Assembly (NCBI GenBank): GCA_026545765.1
Contig: CM048841.1
Location: forward strand, 75,638,217 to 75,702,216
Source: Plantago major
Taxonomy: Eukaryota > Streptophyta > Magnoliopsida > Lamiales > Plantaginaceae
Length of the DNA stretch: 64,000 nucleotides
Direction of reading: 5' to 3'
Shown here: positions 34,905-45,539 of the stretch, one piece after another
How positions within the stretch are numbered: position 1 is the first letter of the stretch
Layout: each line of letters begins with the position of its first letter
Made by a program: the position numbers and the translations under genes
Notes under the pieces: generated by a model
What the model was told of the DNA's origin: nothing
Databases searched by the model: none
Seen by the model: the letters and a program-made list of their open reading frames with translations, nothing else

Positions 34905-35839
34905 ACACGGGTGTTTCGTCATTTTACTTTTGAACGGGTCAGGTTCCATACAACCCGAATTTAAACCCGTTCGAAATAATAAAGTTTCAGGTCCGGGTTA
35001 TGCATATACTCGAACCCGTTACATACCTTCGTAAAACAAGACCCGGACATCAACATTTTATGGTTAAGTTAGTGAAAAGTACATTTTTCGGAGAAGGGGG
35101 GTGTGGGGTGGTTGCCAAGAAACTACCGTAACATGTGAAATTATGTTTGTAAAATAATACTCCCTCCATCCCGATTAAACTTTCCGCGCGCCCGGTCACA
35201 AATTTTAAGAGAAGAGTGAGTAAAGTAGGATAGATAGTATGAAATAGATTGAATAAAATAGGAGAGATCGTGAAAAAGTATGATAGAGGGTGAATAGAGT
35301 AGGAGATAGATTTTCCATTTAAGCGATGTGAAGTTGAAATTGAGGCGCTCAAAATGGAATGCAGAAATTGAATTCGGGACAGAGGGAGTAATTCTTATTT
35401 GTGTGGTGGGGGACCACATAGTACATCGGGGATGTTGGGAGTCAACCCTGTAAAATGCGTTATAGGCTTTTTATTTTATTTGGCTCGAGTTTAAGGGATA
35501 CAGTTTTTTTTTTTAAGTAACATATATAAGTTGCTAATTAACGTGTCAGATATAGGTAGAGGATCCGATATAATGTTATCAACCCGTCGGGTCTTGAACG
35601 GGTTCGACTTGGATCATACCCCTTTCAAAGCAAATCCATCATGATGAGTCGTATTTTACAATTTTTACAGTTACCATAAAAATAGACTATGTCATATAGT
35701 ATTGGATGAAGGACTACCACCAACACAACGGTCAACGTTGTTTGCAAGTTTTATTTTCTCGATTAATTTATTTTGTCGATCCCTTTCTATTTATTATTAA
35801 AATTAACTATACCGTGGCATCGCCACGGGATAGTATTAG
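34905..35839 (+). mobile_element. Non-autonomous Helitron, family A copy 2 (start uncertain)
   Basis: Collinear with copy 1 (15100-16638). It ends with the hairpin CCGTGGC-ATC-GCCACGG (35812-35828), then TAGTATTAG. The final TTAG would be CTAG with one change. A Stowaway MITE at 35160-35388 interrupts it, and copy 1 provides the uninterrupted version. No ORF. The 5' end was not located and may lie further left. Confidence 0.6.
35160..35388. mobile_element. Stowaway MITE, 229 bp, inside Helitron copy 2
   Basis: The ends CTCCCTCCATCCCGA and the complement of CTCCCTCTGTCCCGA form a Stowaway-type inverted repeat, flanked by TA on both sides (35158-35159, 35389-35390). The host Helitron text GAAATTATGTTTGTAAAATA / ATTCTTATTTGTGTG is continuous in copy 1 near 16250-16280. 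Confidence 0.88.
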
Positions 35840-36910
35840 AAAATTTAACCTATGCTCATCGAAAAAACTGTGGAGTTCATGTCGTGTTTTCAAGTTAACC
35901 AAGAACATGCGCATTCAGGTATGAGCACTTATGAAATTATTACGCACGTTTGCTCAATTTCTAAAAAGATAAAAATTTATATTGTACAAACACATTATTT
36001 AATAATTTTATATTTTGGCAAGGCTGGCAGCTCACCTACCGAGATTGACAGTATAAGGGAATTTGCCAAATGGTTGCTACGCATTGGAGATGGGCAAGTA
36101 GGCGCGACAAATGATGGCGAGGTCAGTTTCAAGTTGCCTGAAGATATCCTTATTCGTGATGCACCAGATCCGATTGCTGCCATGGTCAGTAGCACATATC
36201 CTTCACTCATGGACCATGTTGGTGATGGTCTATATTTCCAGGACAGGGCAATTCTTAAACCGACTAATGGGATAGTCCATGAGATTAATGACTACATCAT
36301 GTCACCGTTACCTGGAGATTCGATCGAGTTCATGAGTAGTGACAACATATGTCCTGATGAGGATGAAATCGTTAATAGAGAAGATGTATATTCAGTCGAA
36401 TTCCTTAATACTATTAGGGCATCAGTTATACCAAACCATCTCATTCGACTCAAAGTTGGTTGTCCAATAATGCTTTTGAGGAACATCGACCAGTCTGCCG
36501 AACTCTGTAATGGCACAAGATTGATTGTGACTGCAATCGGGAAGCATGTCATAGAGGCAAAGATGATAGCTGGAAAGAATGCGGGACAGAAGGTACTTAT
36601 ACCTCGCATGGTGTTGACACCTTCAGATGTTACGAAATTTCCAATTAGATTCCAGCGTAGGCAGTTCCCTATATCAGTTTGCTATGCCATGACAATCAAC
36701 AAGACTTAGGGCTAGTCCTTAGCACATGTTGGTTTGTATCTTCCCACACCCGTATTCAGTAATGGCCAGTTGTATGTTGCATTCTCAAGAGTAACTAGTA
36801 GAAAATGACTCAAAGTTTTAATCCTAGATGAAGAAGGACACCCCCACATACAACAATTAATGTTGTTTACAAAGAAGTTTTTAGTAATCTTTAAGGTATG
36901 TGCATATCAT
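35840..36910 (+). pseudogene. Helitron PIF1-like helicase, C-terminal fragment
   Basis: The first exon reads LWSSCRVFKLTKNMRIQ, a Helitron helicase motif. A phase-0 intron with GT/AG ends spans 35919-36022. The second exon runs from AGSSPTEIDSIREFAKWLL through LPEDILI, LKPTNGIVHEIN, the core LKVGCPIMLLRN, NGTRLIVTAI and RRQFPISVCYAMTINKT, then past two TAG and one TGA codons through SNGQLYVAFSRVTSR to about 36900. These are the C-terminal motifs of the PIF1-like helicase of plant Helitrons. The Rep domain and the N-terminal helicase half are missing: the fragment begins abruptly at the 3' end of Helitron copy 2. The KT*G*S stops look like CAG-to-TAG changes. Confidence 0.88.
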
Positions 36911-37277
36911 TATAATGCATTCAATATAGATTTCCTCAATTATTTTCTAATGACAACTTACGTGTGTATTGTGCTTTACTTTGCAGGTGAAGAAGATGCA
37001 TTTGGAGGTTGAAAATTAAATCTTTTTGTACTTTCGTTTTTTTAATATGTATTTGACTATTACTTTAACTACATTGCACGATTTGTCAATTTTCAATTAA
37101 TTATCCTTTCACTTTATTTTTTTCTTCATGGATATACTAAGATATGCTAAGAGGTTGAAGGTATAATCTTTTGTACTTTAATTTATAAATACATACTTGA
37201 CTATTACGATGACTAATTGGATTTCTTAATTTATTTAAGCTGTCATTCTTCAATTGTTTATTAAAGAAACCCAACGC

Positions 37278-37304
37278 CGTGGCATCGCCACGAGTTAGTA
37301 CTAG
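37278..37304 (+). repeat. Helitron 3' terminus with hairpin
   Basis: CGTGGC-ATC-GCCACG (37278-37292) is followed nine bases later by CTAG at 37301-37304 and T at 37305: hairpin, CTRR end and T target as in canonical Helitrons. The stem and loop match copy 2 (35812-35828). About 370 bases between the helicase remnant and this end hold only AT-rich 3' sequence. Confidence 0.75.
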
Positions 37305-37495
37305 TATATGTGTATTAGTGAGAGAGATGAAAGACGGATTGATGTTTCTTAAGTATATGCGTAATGTTTCAAACAATATGAGTAATGTTTTATGAGTGCA
37401 GATTTTATATATATATCATCGATGTTATTAGTAAAACCTCTAATATTTTTTTATTATAACTGTAATGTTTGTCCGTCTTTTTTAGTTTCTCTATA

Positions 37496-37618
37496 AGACC
37501 GTCTTTCAGGAGACTTACTCAAATATACATATAAGAATCAATCAAAATGTTCACATAAATAATTATTAATATTGTTTTATACATTATAATTTGAGTAAGT
37601 CTCCTGAGAGACGGTCTC
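37496..37618. mobile_element. Small MITE with 29-bp inverted repeats
   Basis: AGACCGTCTTTCAGGAGACT and the following ACTCAAAT on the left match the complement of the right end with one difference in 29. TA flanks (37494-37495, 37619-37620) suggest a Tc1/mariner-type MITE. 123 bases, no coding capacity. Confidence 0.8.
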
Positions 37619-37629
37619 TACATAATTTA

Positions 37630-38735
37630 CCGAGATACGGACCTATATTGTCAAAAAAATCATCGATGTTATTAGTAAAAACATTTATGTTCTCAACATT
37701 GGTGTTTTTATGATATTACAACAAGACTTATTTCGTTAACAATATAGACGTTTTGATTAATAACATGCATGATTTTATTGATAATATAGGCATCATGACA
37801 ATTTGTGTTATAATTTTACTTATAAATATCATTAGAACCATCAAATCCCTCCTAATACAAGCCCATCTAAGAATTTATGTTATAAAAATTGATATAAGGA
37901 GTTTATGTTTTGAACGGAGAGGGAGTAATTTCAGAAATTGACCCGACTTATAGGAGGCAAAGTGAGGGTCCAAGAGTTAATTAATTATCATCAGGTGCAG
38001 CATTGAATCTTTGTTGTGTTTTTATTAAATTTTTGTCTCTTCCATGAACCATCATTTTCTTACTGACAAAATCTAATGCACTATCATATTCTTGCTTTTG
38101 AAAATTACAGAGTTTGAAAAGTATAGGGCTATGTATAAACGAGGTATATGAGACAGATTTATTATTAATTGTATTAATGTTTTATGAATATTTTATGTTT
38201 TTCTTTTATATGTCAATAACATCGATGCACTTTATTTGCATAAGTTCTTAATATTTTTAGCTATGACCATAATGTTTATTGTTACATTTTAATCCATTTA
38301 TAAAGAGGGTACGAAGTCGGTGCCAATGGATATTTATTCTAAGAATAGGAAATACAACTACAACATGAACAACTAAACATGTAACACATTTAAAAACATA
38401 CCCCTACCATTTTAATAAATTCAAATTACACCCGTTTTAAAATTTCATCAACAATTTATACACCAGCATAATTGACTGATCCTCATTCATAATTTATACT
38501 ACCAAACTTGTACCGCATCGAGTGTTATAGTATAATTTTGCTTGAAGGTATAGCAAAACTTCCAAAAATAGAAATTGTAGCCACTGTAGACCTAATTTAG
38601 GAAGAAGAAAGTAGAAAAGTTGGTGAATATTTAGGTGAGTTCATTGGAGTTTAGAAGTTGATTGAAGATACTGCCAAGACAACCTATAAAGTTGCTGTTT
38701 TTATTTTAGTTTCATTTTCCCACTCTTTGGTAGTA
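37630..38735. other. Stretch without recognised gene or element
   Basis: AT-rich, no domain in any frame. GAACGGAGAGGGAGTAATTT at 37912-37931 resembles a lone Stowaway right end, but no partner is evident nearby. Confidence 0.5.
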
Positions 38736-38739
38736 AATA

Positions 38740-38993
38740 CTATCTCCGTCCCAAACAATAATGTACATATTTCTTTTATGGACATCCCACGAAATTAGTC
38801 CCATTTAAAAAATAGCAAAAAAGTACACCCACTAACTCAAATATCCCTTTTACTTTTTTACTATCATTATATATCTTATCTCTCATACTTTTTACATTTT
38901 TTATCATTTCTCTTCCCAACAATAAACAATTGAATTTCTTAAAAACAGCGCCGAAAAGTAATGAGACTAATTATTTAGGACGGAGGGAGGGAG
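38740..38993. mobile_element. Stowaway MITE, 254 bp
   Basis: The left end CTATCTCCGTCCCAAACAAT and the right end, complement of CTCCCTCCCTCCGTCCTAAA, form the Stowaway repeat. TA flanks at 38738-38739 and 38994-38995. Noncoding. Confidence 0.88.
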
Positions 38994-39433
38994 TATCTTT
39001 CTGCAGCCCAAAGGCTTCATCTTACCAGATTGGATAAAAGGCCACCAGATTATATTTTCATTCAAATAGTCTAAAGACCTGCTTTTTATACTTGAGAAAC
39101 TAGATGGATTGCTTCAACTGGGTACTGTTATATTAAATGATACAAATGAGTTTCACAAGTTTATGAAGCTAATGTGTAGTCAATATGAGGCCTAGTTCAT
39201 TTCACTGTCATTTTCCTGGGTAAACTTCCATTCCCACGTAATATCCTGCACATTATTGGGTCATATAGTAATTTGCAAATGATGCAAGTAAGGTAAATTG
39301 TATATTTGGTATGATAAACCGAACCTCATAAATGACAAATTATAGATTTGCTCCCAATAGATTTAAACTTGCGACTATGTGATCCGCTGTTAAAGATCAA
39401 CCTGAAAACGGACAATTTCTTCGACAAACTTTA

Positions 39434-39669
39434 CTCCCTCCATCTCAATCTCAACTTTCCGCATCCCGTTTTGCCGTTTCAACCTCAACTTCTCATACTT
39501 TAAACTTAAATATAAAATATTTATCCGACTTTATTTACACTCTCTTATACGTTATTCACTATTTTTATTATTTTATTCATTCACCCTTACACTTTTAAAA
39601 TTATTGTAATTATTTATATTCTTTACTTTTAAAACATGTGTCGGAAATTTGAGTTCGGCACGGTTGAAG
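39434..39669. mobile_element. Degenerate Stowaway-like MITE
   Basis: It starts CTCCCTCCATCTCAATCTCA with TA before it. The right end GAGTTCGGCACGGTTGAAG|TA is a decayed version of the element at 35160-35388 (same CTTTCCGCAT... left interior, similar length of 236). Confidence 0.6.
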
Positions 39670-39679
39670 TAGAAAACAA

Positions 39680-40472
39680 ACAAGTTGAGAGGCAATAAAG
39701 GAAAGGGAGAAACATGGGTTCCATTTGCGTACACGGTCAATACTACTCATTGATCTGGGCCTGGATGACTTGTAAAGACAAGAATCGTTAATCTAGTTTT
39801 CACTTCAACCTAATTAAATAAAAACAATAACGAGCTCCTATAATACACCTCCTATAATACACCGTATCTCAGAGATATGAAATTTAACATCACATATTTT
39901 ATTATAAACATGTCACGTTTTATTATGAAAATCAAATGTTAAAAAATGCACGTAATGCAACTATCATTTAGGTACCAATGAGATCTAGCTCATTGATTAG
40001 GATAAAGTGCCATAACCCAGATGCTATGGGTTTGATTTTATGTCGAGTGCTATGCAGACTGTGTTAGTAGTATATTATAGTTGTGATAGATAGATTGATT
40101 GATGCATTTGTAATGATTGATATATAAATCTAATTATATATTCGTTGAATTGATATAAATTGATTGTAATAATATTATTAAGGTTTAGTAAATATATGAT
40201 GTTTAAAATTAAATATGTAATGTTTTCAATAAATGGTATATGGTAAAAAGTTTGTAAACAATAAATTAATGGAAAATATGAAAATACTAATAGGCAAGAA
40301 AACATAAAGAACATAGGAACAAAACATAATAAAAACACACAGTAACCAATACATAGAAAATACAAGGTATAGATATAGAGAGAGAAAGAGAGAAGCGTAA
40401 GATATGGGGGGTAGTAGAAAGAATGGGGAAGTAGAGCAATGAAATCTGAATGGGGTTTGTTTGTTTGATGAA
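39680..40472 (+). promoter_or_regulatory. Probable promoter and 5' UTR of the LCR gene
   Basis: The approximately 800 bases before the start codon contain no ORF or repeat I recognise. CCAAT lies at 40346-40350, a TATAGATATA stretch at 40368-40377 and a GA-rich run at 40378-40397, plausible core and 5' UTR elements. The transcription start cannot be fixed from sequence alone. Confidence 0.35.
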
Positions 40473-40476
40473 ATGA
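40468..40476 (+). promoter_or_regulatory. Minimal upstream ORF overlapping the LCR start
   Basis: ATGAAATGA encodes Met-Lys-stop. Its stop codon overlaps the first in-frame LCR ATG (40473-40475) and its last A is the first base of the second LCR ATG (40476). Scanning ribosomes would meet this ATG first if the mRNA starts upstream of 40468. Confidence 0.45.
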
Positions 40477-43400
40477 TGGAAGAAGGGGTGACCATGCTAA
40501 GGCAACTCATTGGACAATTACAAGTACTCCTTCAACTCTACGGTACCACTACCCACCCTATTCCATTTCTTCCTCCTTCAACTACCTCTCCTACACCCAA
40601 TTACTTCATCCACTTTCATCCTCACCCCTTTCAGCAGCTCAGGTCTTTCCTTTTCTCCATTTTATTGCTTCTTTTTCCATTTTCTGTTGGAAATTTTCAT
40701 AATTTGTTTCTGGGTTTGTGTTTTCAGCTTGATTTTGTCTTAAAAGGTTTGATCTTTATGTGAATTTGCGGGATTTTGTTGTCACTTTGTGCTTATTGTG
40801 ATGATAATTGTAGTTGGTAGATGCTTACATTGGGTATGGTGCCCAATTTCAGCTGAATGGGAGCCTGTGCGTGTCTGATAAGTTGGAACCAGATTGTGTG
40901 ATTATACTTTGCCTCTTGTCTGTATTTGGTTGCCTACACTCTACAGCATTTCTGCTTCAAATCAAAAAAGTTTTATCAATCTGTTTACCTGTGACTAGTG
41001 TGGACTCAATACCTGATTCTTGGCTTCTCAATGAGTGTTTTTCTTTGCTCGTGCACTTGGAGTGTGCATTGAGTTTGTTCATATTAGAATGTTATATCCA
41101 CATTCTATTGTGTATTTGGGCACTTACTAGCGAGTGGTCTTTATAAGTATCGGGTGGTTCAACGAAAAGAGAGTTTCCGGGTATTTTCTCACTAGATAGA
41201 AGTCATAGAACAGACATATCACACACAAGGACTGCTAGGCCCATTTGTGTTCTGTGCACGTAATCCTACCGATGAACAGAAATTGTACGTGGTTGATTCA
41301 GTCTTCTTGCCTTTTCATAATCCAGGTGGAGAGGTCGGAATCTTGTAGCCTGTACGCTTAGTTGTGTATTCACTATTGCTATTTTTAAGTCTGATGCTAC
41401 ATTCTGCAATTGGAATTCAAAGTGGTGCAAGGATATTGCTGAATCTTAGTTTACGAGCCATACTTTTAGTAATTGACAAATTTAAGACCCATGTTTCCCT
41501 GAACTAGCATGTTTCTCAGACCCTTTGTTTTCAGCTATGAACAAGGAGTAATGATTTCTGGTGATTTTAATTTAATGGCTTGTAAGTAGAGAAAAGATAT
41601 CGGTAGCTTTTCCCCTAATTGTGCATATATACATGCATGTATCAAGGGAATGAAGTAAATCACAGTTTTCACCGTGAAGGCAATGTTTTCTGTATTCATG
41701 AAAGTAGGTTCCTAAGTGTATTTCAAGGTCCATTCTTCTGCAATCCCATGCAAGTTTTCTCTTACTACTTTCATTGGAAGATAATTAACATGGTAAATCT
41801 TGATTCGAATCTAACTGATTTTCTGCAAGATGTATTTGCAAGATGATGAAAAAACTAGTCACACATTAATTACTCCTCTCGGAAATCTTCTAAAGTACCC
41901 TAAGAAGTAAAAAGTTTAAATTTCTAGTCACAAATTCGAGTCTGGTTTGAATATCTTCCCTTGTGTATCATGAAGAGGGAACTAATGTATTCTTCTCTTA
42001 GTTTGGGTGATGATTATCCAAGGATCATCTGTCTGTCAAGAGATCTGATAAGTGTTGTTTTTATTTATCTTTGACACAACGTTGTCTGTCCATTCTTTCT
42101 GTCAAGCTTCTTTGTTATTTGTATTTTTTTTTTTTAATTTCAGCTGTCATGAAGAGCCTTTGCTCTTCTCACGCGTGTCTTGAATGCTTCATCCATTTTC
42201 CTTTGCATGAACTAATTTGTTTCTTTCCTTGTAAGGGAGATTGATATATTTTAGAGACTTTCCTGCCACATTGCTCTATCATCCACCAACCAAGCAACCA
42301 ACTTATAATGAATTTTCATGAATATTATAACTTCAGGTGAACAGCATCTGGATCCCCAATAGTTTATGCTTATTTGATTTGTTCCCTTGTAATTTCCCGG
42401 GCCTACTTTTTGTCTGACCATATCTGTTGGTCAGTCAAAATAAAATACGTGTATGCAGCATTTGTGGTTTATTTATTTATTTATTTTTGAACATTACTCT
42501 GTATAACATCACACTCGAATGGAAGATCGTAAAGACAATAAGTAATGGTTTCTGGGATAAGGGACTAATGGAGAGTACTCGGAGTCTGCAGATTTTGTTT
42601 TCTCATGCACTTTTGGTGCTCTTTGATGCATCCTTTAATTATGAAACCTAGAATTACATTTTTTTTTTTTTTGTGGTTAATGTTAGTAACTTGCTTGGTG
42701 TTTAGCTTTGAAACGCTGTGCCATCACCTTAAATCTCATTCCTGCAACTCATCATTTATGATCAGATTATGCTTTGATTTTCCTATCGCGTAATTGAATC
42801 CAATGGAAAAGTGATTTTGTGACAGGCTAGAATGCCTTAACTTTGTCAATCGTCAGATTAATTTCAATGTTTTTACTTTTTAGTTTCTCTACCTATGCCT
42901 GTGTTATTGAGGAATGAAATTTCCCATCCCTCTAGTTTTATTTTGTGATTTTAGGGAAATTGGTTATCCAATTTGTTCCTTTGTCATTTTGCAAATCACA
43001 ATATCTGAATGAAACTTGATCGACTATGTAGGTGCTGCTTTCTAAATCTTGACAGTACCTCATTGGAAGACACTTGCTGTAACGTCCTAATGACTGCTGG
43101 TAAATCCGAAAATCTGAAAATGCTCGAACCTGGCAAACCTCCACCTGCTAAAAAGGCCAGAAAGGACCGCAACAGAGGAAAAGCAACTGCTACCACAAGC
43201 TCAACTGAAAACATGGAATGCCATATCTGGAAAGAATTCCCCGAGGATCTCTTTGACTCGGTAATCGCAAGACTACCCATTGCAACATTTTTCCGGTTCC
43301 GATCCGTTTGCAGGAAATGGAATTCGTTACTTGACTCCCAGAGCTTCTCTCAAGAATGCACCGAAGTCAAACAAGCTCAACCGTGGTTTTACACCATCAC

Positions 43401-44286
43401 TCATGAGAATGTCAACACGGGAGCAATGTACGATCCGTCACAAAAGAAATGGCACCACCCGACTGTCCCTGCATTACCGACAAAATTGATTGTTTTACCT
43501 GTGGCCTCAGCCGGAGGTCTCGTCTGTTTTCTCGACATAGGTCATCGTAACTTTTATATCTGCAACCCTCTCACCAGATCTTTCAAGGAGCTGCCGGCTC
43601 GGTCCGTGAAGGTATGGTCCCGTGTGGCTGTTGGGATGATTATGACCAGGGAATCTGAATACGCTCGCCCGGGATACAAGATCCTTTGGCTTGGTTGTGA
43701 TGGTGAGTTCGAAATCTATAACTCGGAAAAGAACTCATGGGCACGTCCAGGGAATGTTCCCTCGAGTATTAAGCTTCCTCTTGCGTTGAATTTCCGGTCT
43801 CAGGCGGTTTCAGTTGACAAAACACTGTACTTCATGCGTTCTGACCCTGAGGGTCTCATTTGCTACGATACTGAGACAGGCATTTGGAAACAGTTTGTGA
43901 TCCCGTGCCCTCCGTATCTGAGCGACCACACTCTAGCTGAGTGTGGGGGGAGGATTATGCTGGTAGGACTACTCACAAAGAACGCAGCTACATGCGTTTG
44001 CATATGGGAGCTGCAGAAAATGACGCTCTTATGGAAGGAGGTTGACAGAATGCCAAATATATGGTGCTTGGATTTTTACGGCAAGCACGTGAGGATGACT
44101 TGCCTAGGTAACAAAGGCTTGCTCATGCTATCACTGAGATCACGACAAATGAATCGGTTAGTTACATATGATTTGTCGACTGGGGAATGGTTAAAGGTAC
44201 CCGGGTGTGTGTTGCCACGTGGGAGAAAGAGGCAGTGGATTGCTTGTGGCACTGCGTTTCATCCGTGTTTAACTGCCTTGGCTTAA
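40473..44286 (+). CDS. LCR: F-box protein LCR / F-box only protein 6 (miR394 target)
   Basis: Two exons, 40473-40642 and 43032-44286, GT/AG intron, split Arg codon, 474 residues. The N-terminus (MMEEGVTMLRQLIGQLQ, then a Pro/His-rich stretch) is encoded by exon 1. Exon 2 begins CCFLNLDSTSLED, has a basic linker, an F-box at about residues 121-161 (IWKEFPEDLF...RSVCRKWNSLL) and a kelch/galactose-oxidase-like propeller region to the C-terminus, with the family signature WYFT/WFYTITHENVN and CIWELQKMTLLWKEVDRMPN. I recognise it as the ortholog of Arabidopsis LEAF CURLING RESPONSIVENESS (At1g27340, about 467 residues). Family role: substrate receptor of an SCF ubiquitin ligase via SKP1/ASK, acting in shoot-meristem competence and leaf shape. 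No stop or frameshift is present. It is the only intact host gene in the window. The second ATG at 40476 is an alternative start. Confidence 0.95.
40643..43031 (+). other. LCR intron, 2,389 bases
   Basis: Donor AG|GTCTTT and acceptor TATGTAG|GTGC. The intron is T-rich, as expected for a dicot. Short frames inside show no domain. No transposon ends were recognised in it. Confidence 0.85.
44037..44056 (+). promoter_or_regulatory. miR394 target site in LCR coding sequence
   Basis: The 20 bases complement mature miR394 (from memory UUGGCAUUCUGUCCACCUCC) with a single mismatch, at the seventh base of the site (opposite miRNA position 14). They encode part of KEVDRMPN. The same site with the same mismatch is the known cleavage target in Arabidopsis LCR. 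Cleavage would be expected between site bases 10 and 11 (44046/44047). Confidence 0.92.
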
Positions 44287-44531
44287 TCTGCAGCTTGTGG
44301 CAGTGTTGGTTTACGTTCCAGGTTAGCCGGTGAGCTTTTGGAGCTCAATTTTCTGGTCATGGTGAGACGTTGGGAGGTATTATTACCCTGTTTCTTGTCT
44401 TGTATAAACATGGGATAAATTTGTGATATTTCCAGGAACAATTTGAACTTCATTTTGATTTCAGTTACTGTATCAAGGTTGCTGTATTATGAACTTTATA
44501 TACTATATATCCAAGGCCTATCTTCTTGCTT

Positions 44532-44537
44532 AATAAA
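44532..44537 (+). terminator. Candidate LCR polyadenylation signal
   Basis: AATAAA, 246 bases after the stop codon, in T-rich sequence with TTGTACATTGTCT downstream. A plausible 3' end lies near 44555-44580. Confidence 0.5.
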
Positions 44538-44799
44538 CCATTGTACATTGTCTCGTAGATTCCTAGTATGAATATTCTCCTCTTTGTCAGGGTACCTTTT
44601 ATATTTGTTTTAAGTTTGCTCAATTTGCTGCTTTTCAGAAACATTGTCCAAAAGTTAAACGTTTCGATCGTTATTTCGAACAAAATGAATATCTTAATTA
44701 TCTACAATATATGTTGCACAAGAACGTGTTTAGTGAATTATTGAAAAGACTTGCCTCCCCTACGTTTGTAAAACTTTGTTTGTGGGTTCTTAAGAGCGT

Positions 44800-45520
44800 T
44801 TACTTCTTGGTCAACATAGCAATTTGGTGAATCCTTTCTTAACCATCAATTTCCTCGTAGACATCATCATTAGCAGCAATGCTTTTTTCTTTTCAGGCTC
44901 TTCATGGTCCACATGTGAGTACTCGTTTGAGGTTAATGAACCAATCAATTCAACCATTGTCATGTTATTGATGTCTTTTGCTTCCATTGTGGCAGTAATT
45001 TTCGGACCCCAGGCTATTGGTAGTGATAGTAGAATCTTTTAAACCAAGTCACTTTGTGAATGTCTTTCCCAGGGTAATTGATGGATTCACCATCTCCATA
45101 AATTTGTTATACATTAGAAGCAATTGTTTCATCAAGTTTCATATTGAACATTTCAAACTTACGTGTGAGAATGTTGATGCGCTCTTCTTTGACTTGATTT
45201 GTTCCTTCATGAGTTACTTGCAACATATCCCACATGTCTTTGCGAGGCTCGCAAGTGCATACACACTCGTGTTAAATGCCCATGTTATTATCGTTTTGGC
45301 TCTAGCATTCATGGAGAGATGCCTTTTGTCCTCAGGCGTGTACTCCGTCATTTCTTTAGGTTGTTTTTTTGACATTATCGACCATCTTGGTGGGAGCAAT
45401 GGGTCCTTTAGTATTGTTCCACATCTCGCAACCAGCATAGTTGAACCAAGCTCAAATGTAACAAAAGTGGTGGCATGTTGTGTGCAAGACCTAATGCAAA
45501 AACATCATTACTAAACAAAG
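44800..45520 (-). pseudogene. Copia gag fragment (UBN2 type)
   Basis: Fossil. The minus-strand frame at 45438-45214 reads PPRWSIMSKKQPKEMTEYTPEDKRHLSMNARAKTII in short blocks typical of plant Copia gag N-terminal (UBN2-like) sequence. A weaker continuation runs towards 44800. It differs from the Sirevirus gag of the other elements, so this is another Copia lineage. Broken, with only the gag part present. Confidence 0.6.
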
Positions 45521-45539
45521 TCATCAGTAATAGTTTAGC

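Noticed and set aside
40814-41146. 110-residue ORF in the LCR intron
   Set aside because: It lies between well-supported splice sites, has no recognisable domain and has T-rich intron-like composition.
45017-45514. 165-residue plus-strand ORF
   Set aside because: It lies antisense to the recognisable Copia gag fragment and has no domain of its own.
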